This document shows, piece after piece, positions 49,611-57,010 of a stretch of DNA of 64,000 nt. The stretch comes from DASUPK01 sp963695805. GTDB lineage: Bacteria; Actinomycetota; Thermoleophilia; Solirubrobacterales; 70-9. The position numbers and the translations under genes were made by a program. The stretch is from positions 372,001 to 436,000 of the forward strand of contig CAVOHV010000002.1 in assembly GCA_963695805.1 (NCBI GenBank), given 5' to 3'. The notes under the pieces are model-generated. The model was given only the letters and a program-made list of their open reading frames with translations. It had not been told where the DNA came from and did no database searches. How positions within the stretch are numbered: position 1 is the stretch's first letter; every line of letters starts with the position of its first letter.

Positions 49611-51082
49611 GTGCCCTCCACGGCCTCTGCGGAGAGCGGTTCTGCGATCTCCTCCAGGTGCTTCTGCTCGGCGCGCACTCCCAGGATCCACACGACCAGA
49701 GCGGCTATGCACATCAGAGCCGCCGTGATCGCGAAGGCCACGAACACGGCATCGGGGTTCCCTCCGTCGACGACCTTGCCGTAGTAGAGCGGCCCGATCG
49801 CGCCGCCGATTCCCGTCGCGATCGCGTAGAAGAGTGCGATCGCCATCGCCCTCGTCTCCAGCGGGAAGATCTCGCTGACCGTCAGATAGGCGGAGGAGGC
49901 AGCGGCCGAGGCGAAGAAGAAGGTGGCGCAGAGGACGGCCACGAAGACCCCGACCGAGGCGCCTGTCTGCGCGACGAGGTATCCGTTCACCAGCATCCCG
50001 ATCCCGCCCAGGAGGTAGGTGGCCGTGATCATCTCCCGTCGGCCGAATGTATCGAACAGCCGTCCCAGCATCAGGGCGCCGAGGAAATTCGCGATGCCGA
50101 AGGGGACCAGGTAGAGCCCCGCGACGCTGTCGCCCACGCCGAAGAAGCCGGTGAGCAGCCCGGAGAAGTTGAAGAGCACGGCGTTGTAGAGGAATGCCTG
50201 CGTGGCCATCAAGGCGAAGCCGAGCACGAAGCGCCGCGGGTACTTCTTGAACAGCGTCCGACCGATGTCGATGAAGCCCGTGCTCTCCCGCGGGCGGATC
50301 TCGAGCTCCTGGTCCGGCTCGGCCAGGTCTCGCCGCCCGGTCTCCTCCTTGACCGTCTCCTCGATCTCGGAGACGAGCTTCTCGGCCTCCTCCTGTCGCC
50401 CGTGGACCATCAGCCATCGCGGGCTCTCTGGCACGTAGCGCCGGACCAGCATGATGCCGACGGCAAGCAGCGCTCCGAGTGCGAAGCCCAGCCGCCAGCC
50501 GAGGTCCGTGCTGAAGATCGAGGTGTCGAGCAGAACCCCTGTCAATGCCGCTCCGAAGGCCGCGCCGAGCCAGAAGCTTCCGTTGATCGCCAGATCGACC
50601 CAGCCGCGCACCCGAGCCGGAATCAGCTCGTCGATCGCCGAGTTGATCGCCGCGTACTCGCCGCCGATCCCGAATCCCGTGAAGAAGCGGAAGACCACGA
50701 ACCAGAGGAAGCTGCCCGCGAACGCCGTCCCGACCGTGGCCAGCAGGTAGACGAGCAGCGTGACCATGAAGAGCCGCTTGCGGCCCAGCCGGTCGGTCAG
50801 GTAGCCGAAGAAGAGCGCTCCGAAGCAGGCGCCGAGTACGTAGGCGGTGCCCGCCTGACCGAGCTGGGACGCCGAGAGCCCGAGGGTGCCGGGCTCCTGC
50901 AGACGGGCGCCGATCGCGCCGACGATCGTGACCTCGAGCCCATCAAGGACCCAGACGGTCCCGAGGCCGATCAGGACGAGCCAGTGCCAGCGCGCCCACG
51001 GCAGGCGATCTATCCGGGCCGGGATGCGGGTCCTGATGGTTTCGTGCGCCTCCGGCGTCCTTGCCGTGGCTCCGCTTTCCAT
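49607..51082 (-). CDS. MFS transporter, sugar-porter-like
   Basis: A 491-residue, 12-helix major facilitator. Signatures: LDGLEVTIVGAIGARLQEPG near helix 1, FFGYLTDRLGRKRLFMVTLL (motif A), FFTGFGIGGEYAAINSAIDE (helix 4), and YVPESPRWLMVHGRQEEAEK (PESPRWL motif of the sugar/aromatic-acid porters). It would take up or export a sugar, polyol or aromatic acid. Co-directional with the lipoate-ligase gene upstream, 8 bp apart. Confidence 0.92.
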   Translation of the reverse strand: MESGATARTPEAHETIRTRIPARIDRLPWARWHWLVLIGLGTVWVLDGLEVTIVGAIGARLQEPGTLGLSASQLGQAGTAYVLGACFGALFFGYLTDRLGRKRLFMVTLLVYLLATVGTAFAGSFLWFVVFRFFTGFGIGGEYAAINSAIDELIPARVRGWVDLAINGSFWLGAAFGAALTGVLLDTSIFSTDLGWRLGFALGALLAVGIMLVRRYVPESPRWLMVHGRQEEAEKLVSEIEETVKEETGRRDLAEPDQELEIRPRESTGFIDIGRTLFKKYPRRFVLGFALMATQAFLYNAVLFNFSGLLTGFFGVGDSVAGLYLVPFGIANFLGALMLGRLFDTFGRREMITATYLLGGIGMLVNGYLVAQTGASVGVFVAVLCATFFFASAAASSAYLTVSEIFPLETRAMAIALFYAIATGIGGAIGPLYYGKVVDGGNPDAVFVAFAITAALMCIAALVVWILGVRAEQKHLEEIAEPLSAEAVEGT

Positions 51083-51089
51083 GCGCCCC

Positions 51090-51845
51090 TTATCCCCCGG
51101 TGCGGACCTCCTCCAAACTGCGGATCGCCGTTTCGACCGTTTCCTCGTCGAGCTCGGCGTCGACCAGCTCGTAGCGATTGGCGAGCTCGGCGATCAGTGC
51201 CTCCTCGAGCTCGCCGACATCGACCTCGCGGCCGAGCTCCTCGGCGACGCTGCCTGACGTCGCGGGGTCCCAGTCGAGCTCCAGCGCCCTGTAGACCGGC
51301 TCGAGCACTTGCGCCACCTCGCCGCCGCCCGATGCGACCACCACTCCGCCCATGTGAGCGCCGCCGCGGATCATCCGCTGGCCGATGCCGGCGAGCTTGG
51401 TGGCTCCTCGCGCGTTGACGCTGTAGGCGCCGGGGCAGTACTCGCCCGGGACCTCTCCGACCCTGGCGTCGACGCCCAGCCCACGGAGGGTGTCGGCGAT
51501 CAGGTCCGCCAACTCCTCGAAGCGGGCATAGGTGCGCTTCGGCGGCTGCGGGTCTGCGTAGGCACGGGCGATCGCGATCGTGCCCTGGTGAAAGACCGCG
51601 GCCCGGCCCCCCGCGAGTCGCTCGACGGCCGCGAAGCCGGCGGCGCGGGCGGCTTCGGCGGCTGCCTCATAGCCGAGGCTGGCGACGTCCTGGCGGCCGA
51701 AGGCGACCTCGTTGCCGGGCCGGTGGATGCGGATCGTCGGCGGAAGCTCGCCGGCGGCCACCCGTCCCAGGATGGTGCGCGAGATCGCCGTGCTGAGCTC
51801 GGGCTGGTCGGGGAAGGAGTGGCGGATGAGGCGGAGTCGCTCCAC
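51090..51845 (-). CDS. lipoate/biotin protein ligase-family protein (LplA-like)
   Basis: A 251-residue BPL/LplA/LipB-fold enzyme. The substrate loop is FAAVERLAGGRAAVFHQGTI, and the catalytic Lys lies in NARGATKLAGIGQRMIRGGA followed by HMGGVVVASGG. A C-terminal accessory part includes ELGREVDVGELEEALIAELA. It attaches lipoate or octanoate to proteins, or transfers it between carriers; specificity cannot be read. Stop is 7 bp before the MFS start. Confidence 0.87.
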   Translation of the reverse strand: MERLRLIRHSFPDQPELSTAISRTILGRVAAGELPPTIRIHRPGNEVAFGRQDVASLGYEAAAEAARAAGFAAVERLAGGRAAVFHQGTIAIARAYADPQPPKRTYARFEELADLIADTLRGLGVDARVGEVPGEYCPGAYSVNARGATKLAGIGQRMIRGGAHMGGVVVASGGGEVAQVLEPVYRALELDWDPATSGSVAEELGREVDVGELEEALIAELANRYELVDAELDEETVETAIRSLEEVRTGG

Positions 51846-51877
51846 CTGATCAAGTCTGACGGGCGCCGGGCTCGAAC

Positions 51878-52600
51878 CTAGGCGGCCTCGTCCGGATCGT
51901 CCCCGAGCAGCGCCTCACGCAGCAGTCGCTCCTCCTCGTCGAAGAGATGGCCGATCGTGCGGTCTCGGTCGAGCAGGATCCGTCGCTTGGTCTGGGTGGT
52001 CGCCTCGCGGGGTGCGGAGGCGATCCGACCGGCCAGCTCGACCGCTCGTGCCATCAACTCGTCGGCGCTGTAAACCGCCCCGACGATCCCCAGGCGGAGC
52101 GCGCCGGCGGCGTCGAGCAGCCTGCCGGTGAGCGTGAGCTCGGCGGCGACCGGCGCAGTGAGGGCGGCTCGCGCGGCCGCGTAGCTCGGCGGTATCCCGC
52201 GTGGCAGCTCGGGGAAGCCGAAGCTCGCATCCTCGGCCGCCAGACGCAGGTCGCAGAGGAGCGCGAGGGCGAAGCCACCGGCCAGCGCCGGTCCGTTGAC
52301 AGCCGCGACCACCGGCTTGAGACAGCCGCCGACGGCGCGAAAGGAGCCGATGCTGGTCTGCACGAGGCGCTCCCTGTGATCGCGGTCGCCGCCGAACTCG
52401 CTCGTGTCCATTCCCGAGCAGAAGGCCGGGGGGGCTCCGGTGAGCACGATTGCGCCGACCTCGGGGTCCTCGCCGAGCGCGCCGAAGGCGTCGGTCAACT
52501 CGACCCGCAGGTCGATGGAGAGAGCATTTCGCTTTTCGGGCCTCTGGAGCGTGACTACCGCGACTTCCTCGCGACGCTCTAGGGAGAGGAGGCCGGCCAT
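51878..52600 (-). CDS. enoyl-CoA hydratase/isomerase
   Basis: A 240-residue crotonase. The oxyanion-hole segments are VEL...GAPPAFCSGMDTSEFG and AVNGPALAGGFALALLCDLR; ASFGFPELPRGIPPSYAA provides one active-site loop. The second catalytic Glu position is not clear, so hydratase or isomerase activity is open. ATG 52600 (MAGLLSLE) with GGAG about 10 nt upstream is preferred over two ATGs just before it. Paralog of 56218-57006. Confidence 0.9.
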   Translation of the reverse strand: MAGLLSLERREEVAVVTLQRPEKRNALSIDLRVELTDAFGALGEDPEVGAIVLTGAPPAFCSGMDTSEFGGDRDHRERLVQTSIGSFRAVGGCLKPVVAAVNGPALAGGFALALLCDLRLAAEDASFGFPELPRGIPPSYAAARAALTAPVAAELTLTGRLLDAAGALRLGIVGAVYSADELMARAVELAGRIASAPREATTQTKRRILLDRDRTIGHLFDEEERLLREALLGDDPDEAA

Positions 52601-52639
52601 GGCGGGCATCATCTCCGAAACGGAATCAGGAGGAGCAAC

Positions 52640-53101
52640 GTGAAGGCGCACACCGAGTACATGACCTTCAACACGGATGAGCGGCGCGAGTTCGTCCGGA
52701 TCACCGAGAACGTGCAGAGCGCGGTCGACGTCTCCGGGGTCGCCGAGGGGATGGTGCTGGTCTCGGCGATGCACATCACGGCTGCCGTCTGGGTGAACGA
52801 CGACGAGCCGGGGCTCCAGCAGGACACGCTGGAGTGGCTCGACAAGGTGGCGCCCCCGAGCTGGAAGGAGCCGGCGAACGAGGTGGCCCGCGAGCTGTTG
52901 CCCGACCCCGGCGATTATCGCCACCACCGCGGCGGCGAGGACAACGGCGACGCGCATCTCAAGAACCTGCTGGTCCATCACCAGGTCGTCCTGCCGATCA
53001 CCGAGGGCCGCCTCGATCTCGGCCCCTGGCAGGCGGTCTTCTATTGCGAGTTCGACGGCCGCCGCTCGAAGCGCCTCGTGATCAAGGTGATGGGCGATTG
53101 A
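52640..53101 (+). CDS. YjbQ-family (UPF0047) protein
   Basis: A 153-residue protein of the YjbQ family, whose members have weak thiamine-phosphate-synthase activity. All hallmark residues are present: HITAAVWVNDDEPGLQQDTL, YRHHRGGEDNGDAHLKNLLV, HHQVVLPITEGRLDLGPWQA and YCEFDGRRSKRLVIKVMG. GTG 52640 follows a strong AGGAGGAG. Divergent from the enoyl-CoA hydratase gene; its TGA is the first base of repeat copy B. Confidence 0.93.
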   Translation: MKAHTEYMTFNTDERREFVRITENVQSAVDVSGVAEGMVLVSAMHITAAVWVNDDEPGLQQDTLEWLDKVAPPSWKEPANEVARELLPDPGDYRHHRGGEDNGDAHLKNLLVHHQVVLPITEGRLDLGPWQAVFYCEFDGRRSKRLVIKVMGD

Positions 53102-53177
53102 TGCGAGGGTGCGCCGATAATGCGAGGGTGCTCCGCAAGGAGCAACCCGTTTCGTGATCGGCGCAACCCGTTTCATG
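53101..53177. repeat. interspersed palindromic element, copy B (two nested hairpins)
   Basis: Outer arms ATGCGAGGGTGCGCCGAT (53101-53118) and ATCGGCGCAACCCGTTTCAT (53157-53176) enclose inner arms AATGCGAGGGTGCTCCG (53119-53135) and GGAGCAACCCGTTTCGTG (53139-53156). Each pair forms a hairpin, and the inner one looks like a second copy inserted into the loop of the first. Shares arm sequences with copy A at 46382-46428. Confidence 0.8.
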
Positions 53178-53204
53178 CAGGCCGCTCAGGGGGAGGGCCG
53201 GTCC

Positions 53205-54044
53205 GTGGCCGCACCCGCCCTGGTGATCGGCGCAGTGGTCTCGGTCCAGTTCGGTTCGGCGATCGCGACCACACTGTTCGACCAGGTCGGGCCCGCGGGC
53301 GCGGTTCTCTATCGGCTGCTGTTCGCCGCGATTCTGCTGCTCGCGATCTGGCGGCCGGTTCTGATGGAGGCTGGCCGCGAAGGGGTCATTTTGGTCATCG
53401 CGTTCGGGGTGACCCTCGCTGGCATGAACCTCAGCTTCTACGAGTCCCTGGACCGGATCGATCTCGGGATCGCGGTGACCTTCGAATTCGTCGGGCCCTT
53501 GCTCGTCGGGCTGCTGGGGTCGAGGCGGGCGCTCGACCTGGTCTGGGTCGCCTGCGCGGCGATCGGGGTGCTTCTGCTCACCCGGCCTTCGGGCTCGGCG
53601 AACGCTGCGGGCATCGGCTTCGCACTGCTCGCCGGCGGGTTCTGGGCCACGTACATCCTGCTCAGTGCCCGGGTGGGCCGGGCCTTCTCTGGCGGCAGGG
53701 GACTCGCTCTGGCGATGGGGGTCGCGGCGGCGCTGATGGTGGTCCCCGGGACCGCCGCCGCGGGCGGCGATCTGCTCGACCCTGGAGCCGCTGCTGTCGG
53801 CGCGGCGACCGCGGTTCTGAGCTCCGTGATTCCGTATTCGCTCGAGCTCGAGGCGCTGCGTCGGATCGCGGTCGGCACCTTCGGGGTGCTGATGAGCCTC
53901 GAGCCGGCGGTGGCCGCACTGATCGGACTTGTCGCCCTCGATCAGGGGCTGGCGGCCATCGAGGTGCTGGGTATCGCCCTGGTGGTGGTGGCCAGTGCGG
54001 GCGTGCTCGGAGCGTCGGTGGCCCAGGCGCCCACCGAGGCGTGA
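53205..54044 (+). CDS. EamA/RhtA-type exporter
   Basis: A 279-residue, ten-helix transporter of the DMT superfamily. LVIGAVVSVQFGSAIATTLF, DQVGPAGAVLYRLLFAAILL and the repeated EamA segments are typical, with SLDRIDLGIAVTFEFVGPLL and ALRRIAVGTFGVLMSLEPAV being RhtA-like. GTG 53205 after GGGGGAGGG is preferred; the longer frame to 53154 reads through the repeat. RhtA proteins export amino acids and homoserine. Confidence 0.88.
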   Translation: MAAPALVIGAVVSVQFGSAIATTLFDQVGPAGAVLYRLLFAAILLLAIWRPVLMEAGREGVILVIAFGVTLAGMNLSFYESLDRIDLGIAVTFEFVGPLLVGLLGSRRALDLVWVACAAIGVLLLTRPSGSANAAGIGFALLAGGFWATYILLSARVGRAFSGGRGLALAMGVAAALMVVPGTAAAGGDLLDPGAAAVGAATAVLSSVIPYSLELEALRRIAVGTFGVLMSLEPAVAALIGLVALDQGLAAIEVLGIALVVVASAGVLGASVAQAPTEA

Positions 54045-54245
54045 CTAGGCCGCGCGGCGAAGGCGCCGCAGCCGGCGGGCGAAGCGCAGGCGGGCGAGGC
54101 CGGAGGCCGCCGACATCTCGATCATCGGCTGCTCGGGCTGGGTCGCGCCGAGCAACGACGGCATGTGGCGCTCGATCTGGGCCTGCAGGCAGGCCCGACA
54201 CGAGCACTCAGGAACGGATATGCCTGTGGTTGAACAGACCGTCAT
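54045..54245 (-). CDS. small Cys-rich basic protein
   Basis: A 66-residue ORF from ATG 54245. It contains ECSCRACLQAQIERHMP with three closely spaced Cys that could bind zinc, and ends in an Arg-rich tail (ARLRFARRLRRLRRAA). Not in a recognised family. Its stop touches that of the EamA gene, a common convergent arrangement here, and it fills an otherwise empty gap. Confidence 0.5.
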   Translation of the reverse strand: MTVCSTTGISVPECSCRACLQAQIERHMPSLLGATQPEQPMIEMSAASGLARLRFARRLRRLRRAA

Positions 54246-54351
54246 CCGAGTTCCATAAGCCGAAGCGCGGCCACAGTAGCGGCGGTGGCGGTCGGAAATC
54301 CCGCAAATAGCTCGAAAGCGCCTAGATGACGTCCAGTCAGACGAACCCCCT

Positions 54352-55206
54352 ATGAGCCCCCTGCAAGGATCCTCGGCTATGGAAGCAAGGGGGCCAGATG
54401 TCCGCGCCGGTTCCATTGCGGAGGCGCTCACCAAGGCACAGGTGCACGCGCCGACGCGGGGCAACCGCAGGCTGGAGCGGTTCCTCGACGCCGTCAACGC
54501 CGACGAGCGGGTACGGGCCTGGTGGTACATGGCGCAGATCAACTCCGAGCGCCTCGGGATGTCGGACCACTCGTGGGTCCACGTCCAGGTGGTGCTCAAC
54601 ATCGCGCTGCGGTTGCTGCGCCTGCTGGTCAGGGGCGGCATCGAGCCGGCGATGGTCACCGAGCATGGGATGAAGGACCGTGACGCCGAGGTGGTCGTGG
54701 CGGGCGGCGCGCTGCTCCACGACGTCGGCATGTCGGTCCATCGCGTCGACCATGAGGCCTACAGCCTCTTCCTGGTCCAGGAGCGGCTGCAGTCGCTGCT
54801 CGTCGACGTCTACCGGGATCCCGAGCGGACGGTGGTGACCTCGGAGATCCTGCACGGGATCATCGGCCACCGCCGTCGCGGCGAGCCCTACACCCTGGAG
54901 GCCGGGGTGGTGCGGGTCGCTGACGCGCTCGACATGGCCGAGGGCCGCTCCCGGATCCCGGTCGAGGACGGCCAGTACGGGATCCACGCCCTCTCCGCAG
55001 CGGCGATCGACGAGGTCCGGATCGAGGGCGGGGAGGAGCGCGCCGTCCGCATCGAGATCGACATGAACAACTCCGCCGGCATCTTCCAGGTCGACGACCT
55101 CCTCGCCACCAAGCTCCGCGGCACCCCGCTGGAGGGCCACGTCGAGGTGATCGCCCAGGTCTCGGGCAAGACGGAGAAGCGCCTGCTGCCGAGCTTCCGG
55201 CTGTAG
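54352..55206 (+). CDS. HD-domain phosphohydrolase
   Basis: A 284-residue protein with an HD metal-binding domain: DHSWVHVQVVLNIALRLLRL, VVAGGALLHDVGMSVHRVDH (the HD pair) and VRVADALDMAEGRSRIPVED. N-terminal segment (about 1-60) is variable; ATG 54352 or ATG 54379 may be used. The C-terminus is a beta-rich domain. HD proteins hydrolyse nucleotides or nucleic-acid phosphates; substrate unknown. The stop is 24 bp before the left repeat of the nuclease gene. Confidence 0.85.
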   Translation: MSPLQGSSAMEARGPDVRAGSIAEALTKAQVHAPTRGNRRLERFLDAVNADERVRAWWYMAQINSERLGMSDHSWVHVQVVLNIALRLLRLLVRGGIEPAMVTEHGMKDRDAEVVVAGGALLHDVGMSVHRVDHEAYSLFLVQERLQSLLVDVYRDPERTVVTSEILHGIIGHRRRGEPYTLEAGVVRVADALDMAEGRSRIPVEDGQYGIHALSAAAIDEVRIEGGEERAVRIEIDMNNSAGIFQVDDLLATKLRGTPLEGHVEVIAQVSGKTEKRLLPSFRL

Positions 55207-55229
55207 CGGGGGGCGAGTCCAGGAGCTCG

Positions 55230-55270
55230 AGCGCTTTCCTGGACGTGGCCCAGGAAACTGCTCGAGATTC
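55230..55270 (+). repeat. left 41-bp hairpin direct repeat
   Basis: Starts AGCGCTTTCCTGG and ends CCAGGAAACTGCTCGAGATTC; 37 of 41 positions match 56174-56214. TTTCCTGG pairs with CCAGGAAA around a short loop and, with flanks, TCGAGC pairs with GCTCGA. The GTG start of the nuclease gene (55245) is in the loop, so the first codons are repeat-derived. Confidence 0.85.
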
Positions 55271-56174
55271 AGTCCGGCTCTGGCGTCTCGCGGACTCCCA
55301 GCACGGTGTCGTGACGCGGCGCCAGCTCATCGAGGGCGGGTTCAGCTCGGATGCGATCGACGGCCGCGTCAGAGCTGGCCGCCTTCATCGACTTTGGCGG
55401 GGGGTCTTCGCGGTGGGACGGCCGAGACTGACTGTCCGAGGCTGGTGGTCGGCCGCAGTCCTGGTGTGCGGCGGCCAGGCGGTGCTCAGCCATCAGAGCG
55501 CGGCCCAGCTGTGGGGAATCCGGGAGACGAAAACAGGCATTCAAGGGGAGCACGATCGGCCGCCGATCATCGATGTCTCAGTCCCGGGCGTCAAGAGTCA
55601 CCGGCGGAGCGGGATTCGCATTCATCGGCGTCGCGACCTCGCAGAGGTGGATCGGACCCGCTACGAGCGGATCCCAGTGACGAGCCCGGGCCGCACGCTC
55701 CTGGATCTCGCCTCCCTCCTCGACCCGAGCGAGTTGGAGGCCGCAGTGAACGCGGCAGACAAACTGGGGCTTGTCGATCCCGAGTCCCTACGTGCTGAAA
55801 TCGAGGAGCACCGAGGCGTAATCGGGCTTCCCGCGCTCCGGCGAGTCCTGGATCGGCATACCTTCGCCTTGACTGATTCAGAGCTGGAGCGGCGCTTCTT
55901 GCGGCTCCTTCGTCGGGCAAGGCTGCCCAAGCCGGAGACGCAGCAACGAGTCAACGGGTTCCGCGTGGATTTCCTCTGGGCAGCTGCCAGGGTCATCGTC
56001 GAGACCGACGGTTTGCGGTACCACCGGACGCCAGGTCAGCAGGCAAAGGATCGGAGACGAGACCAAGCGCTGGCTGCCGCCGGCTTCATCGTCGTGAGAT
56101 TCACCCACGCCCAGGTCCGCTACGACCCCGAGCATGTGGCGGCGACGCTGCGCGCCGTCTTGGATGGATCGTGA
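55245..56174 (+). CDS. AbiEi-type winged-helix + DUF559 (Vsr-like) endonuclease-family protein
   Basis: A 309-residue protein. N-terminal AbiEi-type antitoxin-like winged helix (about 8-65): HGVVTRRQLIEGGFSSDAID, RVRAGRLHRLWRGVFAVGRP. The middle is an AbiEi-like linker with VLSHQSAAQLWGI and TSPGRTLLDLASLLDPSELE. The C-terminal DUF559/PD-(D/E)XK domain (about 205-305) shows DSELERRFLRLLRRARLPKP, FRVDFLWAAARVIVETDGLR and KDRRRDQALAAAGFIVVRFT, matching the E, D, E(x) K-like nuclease order. The GTG is in the left hairpin repeat. Such genes are numerous in actinobacteria; the role is unknown. No toxin gene (AbiEii) is adjacent. Confidence 0.88.
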   Translation: MAQETARDSVRLWRLADSQHGVVTRRQLIEGGFSSDAIDGRVRAGRLHRLWRGVFAVGRPRLTVRGWWSAAVLVCGGQAVLSHQSAAQLWGIRETKTGIQGEHDRPPIIDVSVPGVKSHRRSGIRIHRRRDLAEVDRTRYERIPVTSPGRTLLDLASLLDPSELEAAVNAADKLGLVDPESLRAEIEEHRGVIGLPALRRVLDRHTFALTDSELERRFLRLLRRARLPKPETQQRVNGFRVDFLWAAARVIVETDGLRYHRTPGQQAKDRRRDQALAAAGFIVVRFTHAQVRYDPEHVAATLRAVLDGS

Positions 56175-56214
56175 GCGATTTCCTGGCGGTGGGCCAGGAA
56201 ACTGCTCGAGATTC
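56174..56214 (+). repeat. right 41-bp hairpin direct repeat
   Basis: Starts AGCGATTTCCTGG, includes CGGTGGG and ends CCAGGAAACTGCTCGAGATTC. TTTCCTGGC and GCCAGGAAA form a 9-bp stem with a 5-nt loop. It begins at the last base of the nuclease stop codon, contains the same GTG plus start codons as the left copy (GQETARDSP), and ends 3 bp before the enoyl-CoA hydratase stop. Confidence 0.85.
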
Positions 56215-56217
56215 GCC

Positions 56218-57006
56218 CTAGACCCCGGCGCCCTTGCCGCCGCGACCCTCGCCGGCGGCGAAGCGGGCGGCGCCCTCGACTCCGACGCCGGTGACCGCTC
56301 CGCCGATCTCGGCCTCGAGGGCGAGGCCCTCCTCCAGTGGGAGTCCGAAGCCCTCGATGGCCGAGCGACGGTCAGCCAGCATCGTCTCCTGTGGGAACGA
56401 GGCGAGTCCCTCGGCCATCTCCAGACACCGCTCCAGGTGCTTCCCGGGCGCGACCACCTCGGTCATGAGGCCCATTGCGAGGGCCTCATCGGCCTCGACG
56501 ATCCGGCCGCTGAGGATCAGGTCCAGAGCCCGGCCCATGCCGACGATCCGCGGCAGGCGCTGCGTGCCTCCGTCGATCAGGGGGACGCCCCAGCGCCTCT
56601 CGGGGAAGCCGAGCCGCGCGGTCTCGGTCCCGACCCGCAGGTCGCACCAGAGCGCCAGCTCGAGCCCGCCGGCGAGCGCCCAGCCGGAGATCGCGGCGAT
56701 CGTCGGTTTCGACGGCGTCAGGCGCGTGAACCCGAGTGGCCCGTCCGGCCGGGGCTTCAGCCACTCCTGGGCGATGCCCTGGTCGTTCATCGCGGCCGCC
56801 ACGGACTTGAGGTCCGCGCCGGCGCAGAAGGCCTCGTCGCCGGCGCCGGTGAGGATCATCACCCTCGCCTCGTCGTCGGACTCGAACCCGCGGTAGGCCT
56901 CGAGCAGCTGGTCGGCGGTGCTCGGGTCGACGGCGTTGCGGCGCTCCGGGCGGTCGATGGTGATCACCGCCGCCGCTCCCCTCCGCTCATAGCCGACCTC
57001 GGGCAT
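56218..57006 (-). CDS. enoyl-CoA hydratase
   Basis: A 262-residue crotonase. Oxyanion-hole segments DEAFCAGADLKSVAAAMND and ISGWALAGGLELALWCDLRV are clear. Catalytic Glu candidates lie in LGFPERRWGVPLIDGGTQRL. It would hydrate enoyl-CoA in fatty-acid or amino-acid breakdown. Paralog of 51878-52600 but distinctly diverged. Its 3' end borders the right hairpin repeat. The gene ends 4 bp before the M23 gene begins its reading from the other side of 57011 (same strand). Confidence 0.93.
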   Translation of the reverse strand: MPEVGYERRGAAAVITIDRPERRNAVDPSTADQLLEAYRGFESDDEARVMILTGAGDEAFCAGADLKSVAAAMNDQGIAQEWLKPRPDGPLGFTRLTPSKPTIAAISGWALAGGLELALWCDLRVGTETARLGFPERRWGVPLIDGGTQRLPRIVGMGRALDLILSGRIVEADEALAMGLMTEVVAPGKHLERCLEMAEGLASFPQETMLADRRSAIEGFGLPLEEGLALEAEIGGAVTGVGVEGAARFAAGEGRGGKGAGV

Positions 57007-57010
57007 CGAA

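Noticed and set aside
49592..51418. A 608-codon open frame on the plus strand
   Set aside because: Antisense of the MFS and lipoate-ligase genes; low-complexity and without motifs.
53154..53204. Upstream GTG start for the EamA exporter
   Set aside because: It reads through the palindromic element; the GTG at 53205 has a better ribosome site and gives the normal N-terminus.
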